Assembly (NCBI RefSeq): GCF_022354825.1
Contig: NZ_CP031168.1
Location: 6,697,501-6,761,500 of the forward strand
Direction: 5' to 3'
Source of the DNA: Paenibacillus sp. H1-7
Lineage (GTDB): Bacteria; Bacillota; Bacilli; Paenibacillales; NBRC-103111
Length of the DNA: 64,000 nt
Part shown: positions 63,809 through 64,000 of the stretch, in pieces
How positions within the stretch are numbered: position 1 is the stretch's first letter
Layout of the letters: the number at the start of each line of letters is the position of its first letter
Notes under the pieces: model-generated
Databases searched by the model: none
What the model was told of the DNA's origin: nothing
The model's input: only the letters and a program-made list of their open reading frames with translations
Made by a program: the position numbers and the translations under genes

Positions 63809-64000
63809 TTAATGCTCCATTATCCACCGGTCCAGTCTAACCGCTATCGCAGCTGCCTGTGACCTTGTCAACGCATCGTTCGGATGGATGACTCCGTTCT
63901 CTCCTTCGATGATGCCGTTTTTGATGCTGAGTGCTACCGGCTTTCTAGCCCAATCCGGGATCGATTCATCGTCGCTGTATGCTTCAAGAATCCGATTCAC
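63809..64000 (-). CDS. SLH-domain protein, C-terminal end only (continues past window)
   Basis: The last 63 residues of a protein that starts beyond the right edge. They contain the end of one SLH repeat (NRILEAYSDD) and most of another: IPDWARKPVALSIKNGIIEG, then NDALTRSQAAAIAVRLDRWI. It is 80 bp before the giant SLH protein gene and on the same strand, so the two may form one operon with the downstream protease. Nothing can be said of its N-terminal function. Confidence 0.85.
   Translation of the reverse strand: MNRILEAYSDDESIPDWARKPVALSIKNGIIEGENGVIHPNDALTRSQAAAIAVRLDRWIMEH

Overview
The window looks like a chromosomal segment of a Paenibacillus-like member of the Bacillota. Reasons: strong AGGAGG-type ribosome sites, frequent TTG/GTG starts, sugar ABC importers of the Lpl/Ytc type paired with AraC regulators carrying a membrane sensor, many glycoside hydrolases, lipoproteins with LAAC-type lipoboxes, and S-layer-homology (SLH) surface proteins. 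No rRNA, tRNA, CRISPR array, phage or intact insertion sequence was seen.

Layout. (1) 1-6.2 kb: a sugar importer (two permeases plus binding lipoprotein) divergent from a membrane-bound AraC regulator. (2) 6.2-15 kb: a DUF2325 protein, then an amino-sugar operon on the minus strand (Na+/solute symporter, AGE-family epimerase, ceramidase-domain protein, nagB, nagA, SIS protein) behind a promoter with a cre-like site and a palindrome, preceded by a ROK repressor with its own terminator. (3) 15-17.6 kb: three small genes, two of them membrane proteins, divergent from a TetR regulator, with two identical 18-bp operator candidates. (4) 17.6-22 kb: a second sugar importer divergent from a soluble AraC regulator. 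(5) 22-24 kb: an unknown lipoprotein and two tandem paralogous small secreted proteins. (6) 24-27 kb: intracellular arabinofuranosidase and a LacI regulator sharing three identical 14-bp palindromes. (7) 27-48 kb: a pectin-side-chain region with an esterase, two GH105, GH95, a third importer, two AraC regulators, GH43, GH28 and a GH101-like protein, interrupted by a 3 x 367-bp tandem repeat. (8) 48-52 kb: M20 dipeptidase, a P-loop kinase/acetyltransferase fusion, and a cysteine-rich nicotianamine-synthase-like protein with an upstream Fur/Zur-like box. (9) 52-64 kb: a trypsin-like protease, a 3634-residue GLUG-repeat SLH protein, and the 3' end of another SLH protein, probably one operon.

How it works together. 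The hydrolases of region 7 show no signal peptide, so the picture is import of pectic or arabinan oligosaccharides by ABC transporters, then cytoplasmic removal of unsaturated uronic acid (GH105), fucose (GH95), galacturonate (GH28), arabinose/xylose (GH43, GH51) and acyl groups (esterase). No importer ATPase is encoded here, so a shared ATPase elsewhere is implied. Region 2 feeds amino sugars into fructose-6-phosphate.

Most notable candidates for something undescribed: the Cys-rich nicotianamine-synthase-like protein with its metal-box, the kinase-GNAT fusion, the twin small secreted proteins, the giant repeat protein with its protease partner, and the 367-bp tandem repeat. None is proved new; database searches could not be run.
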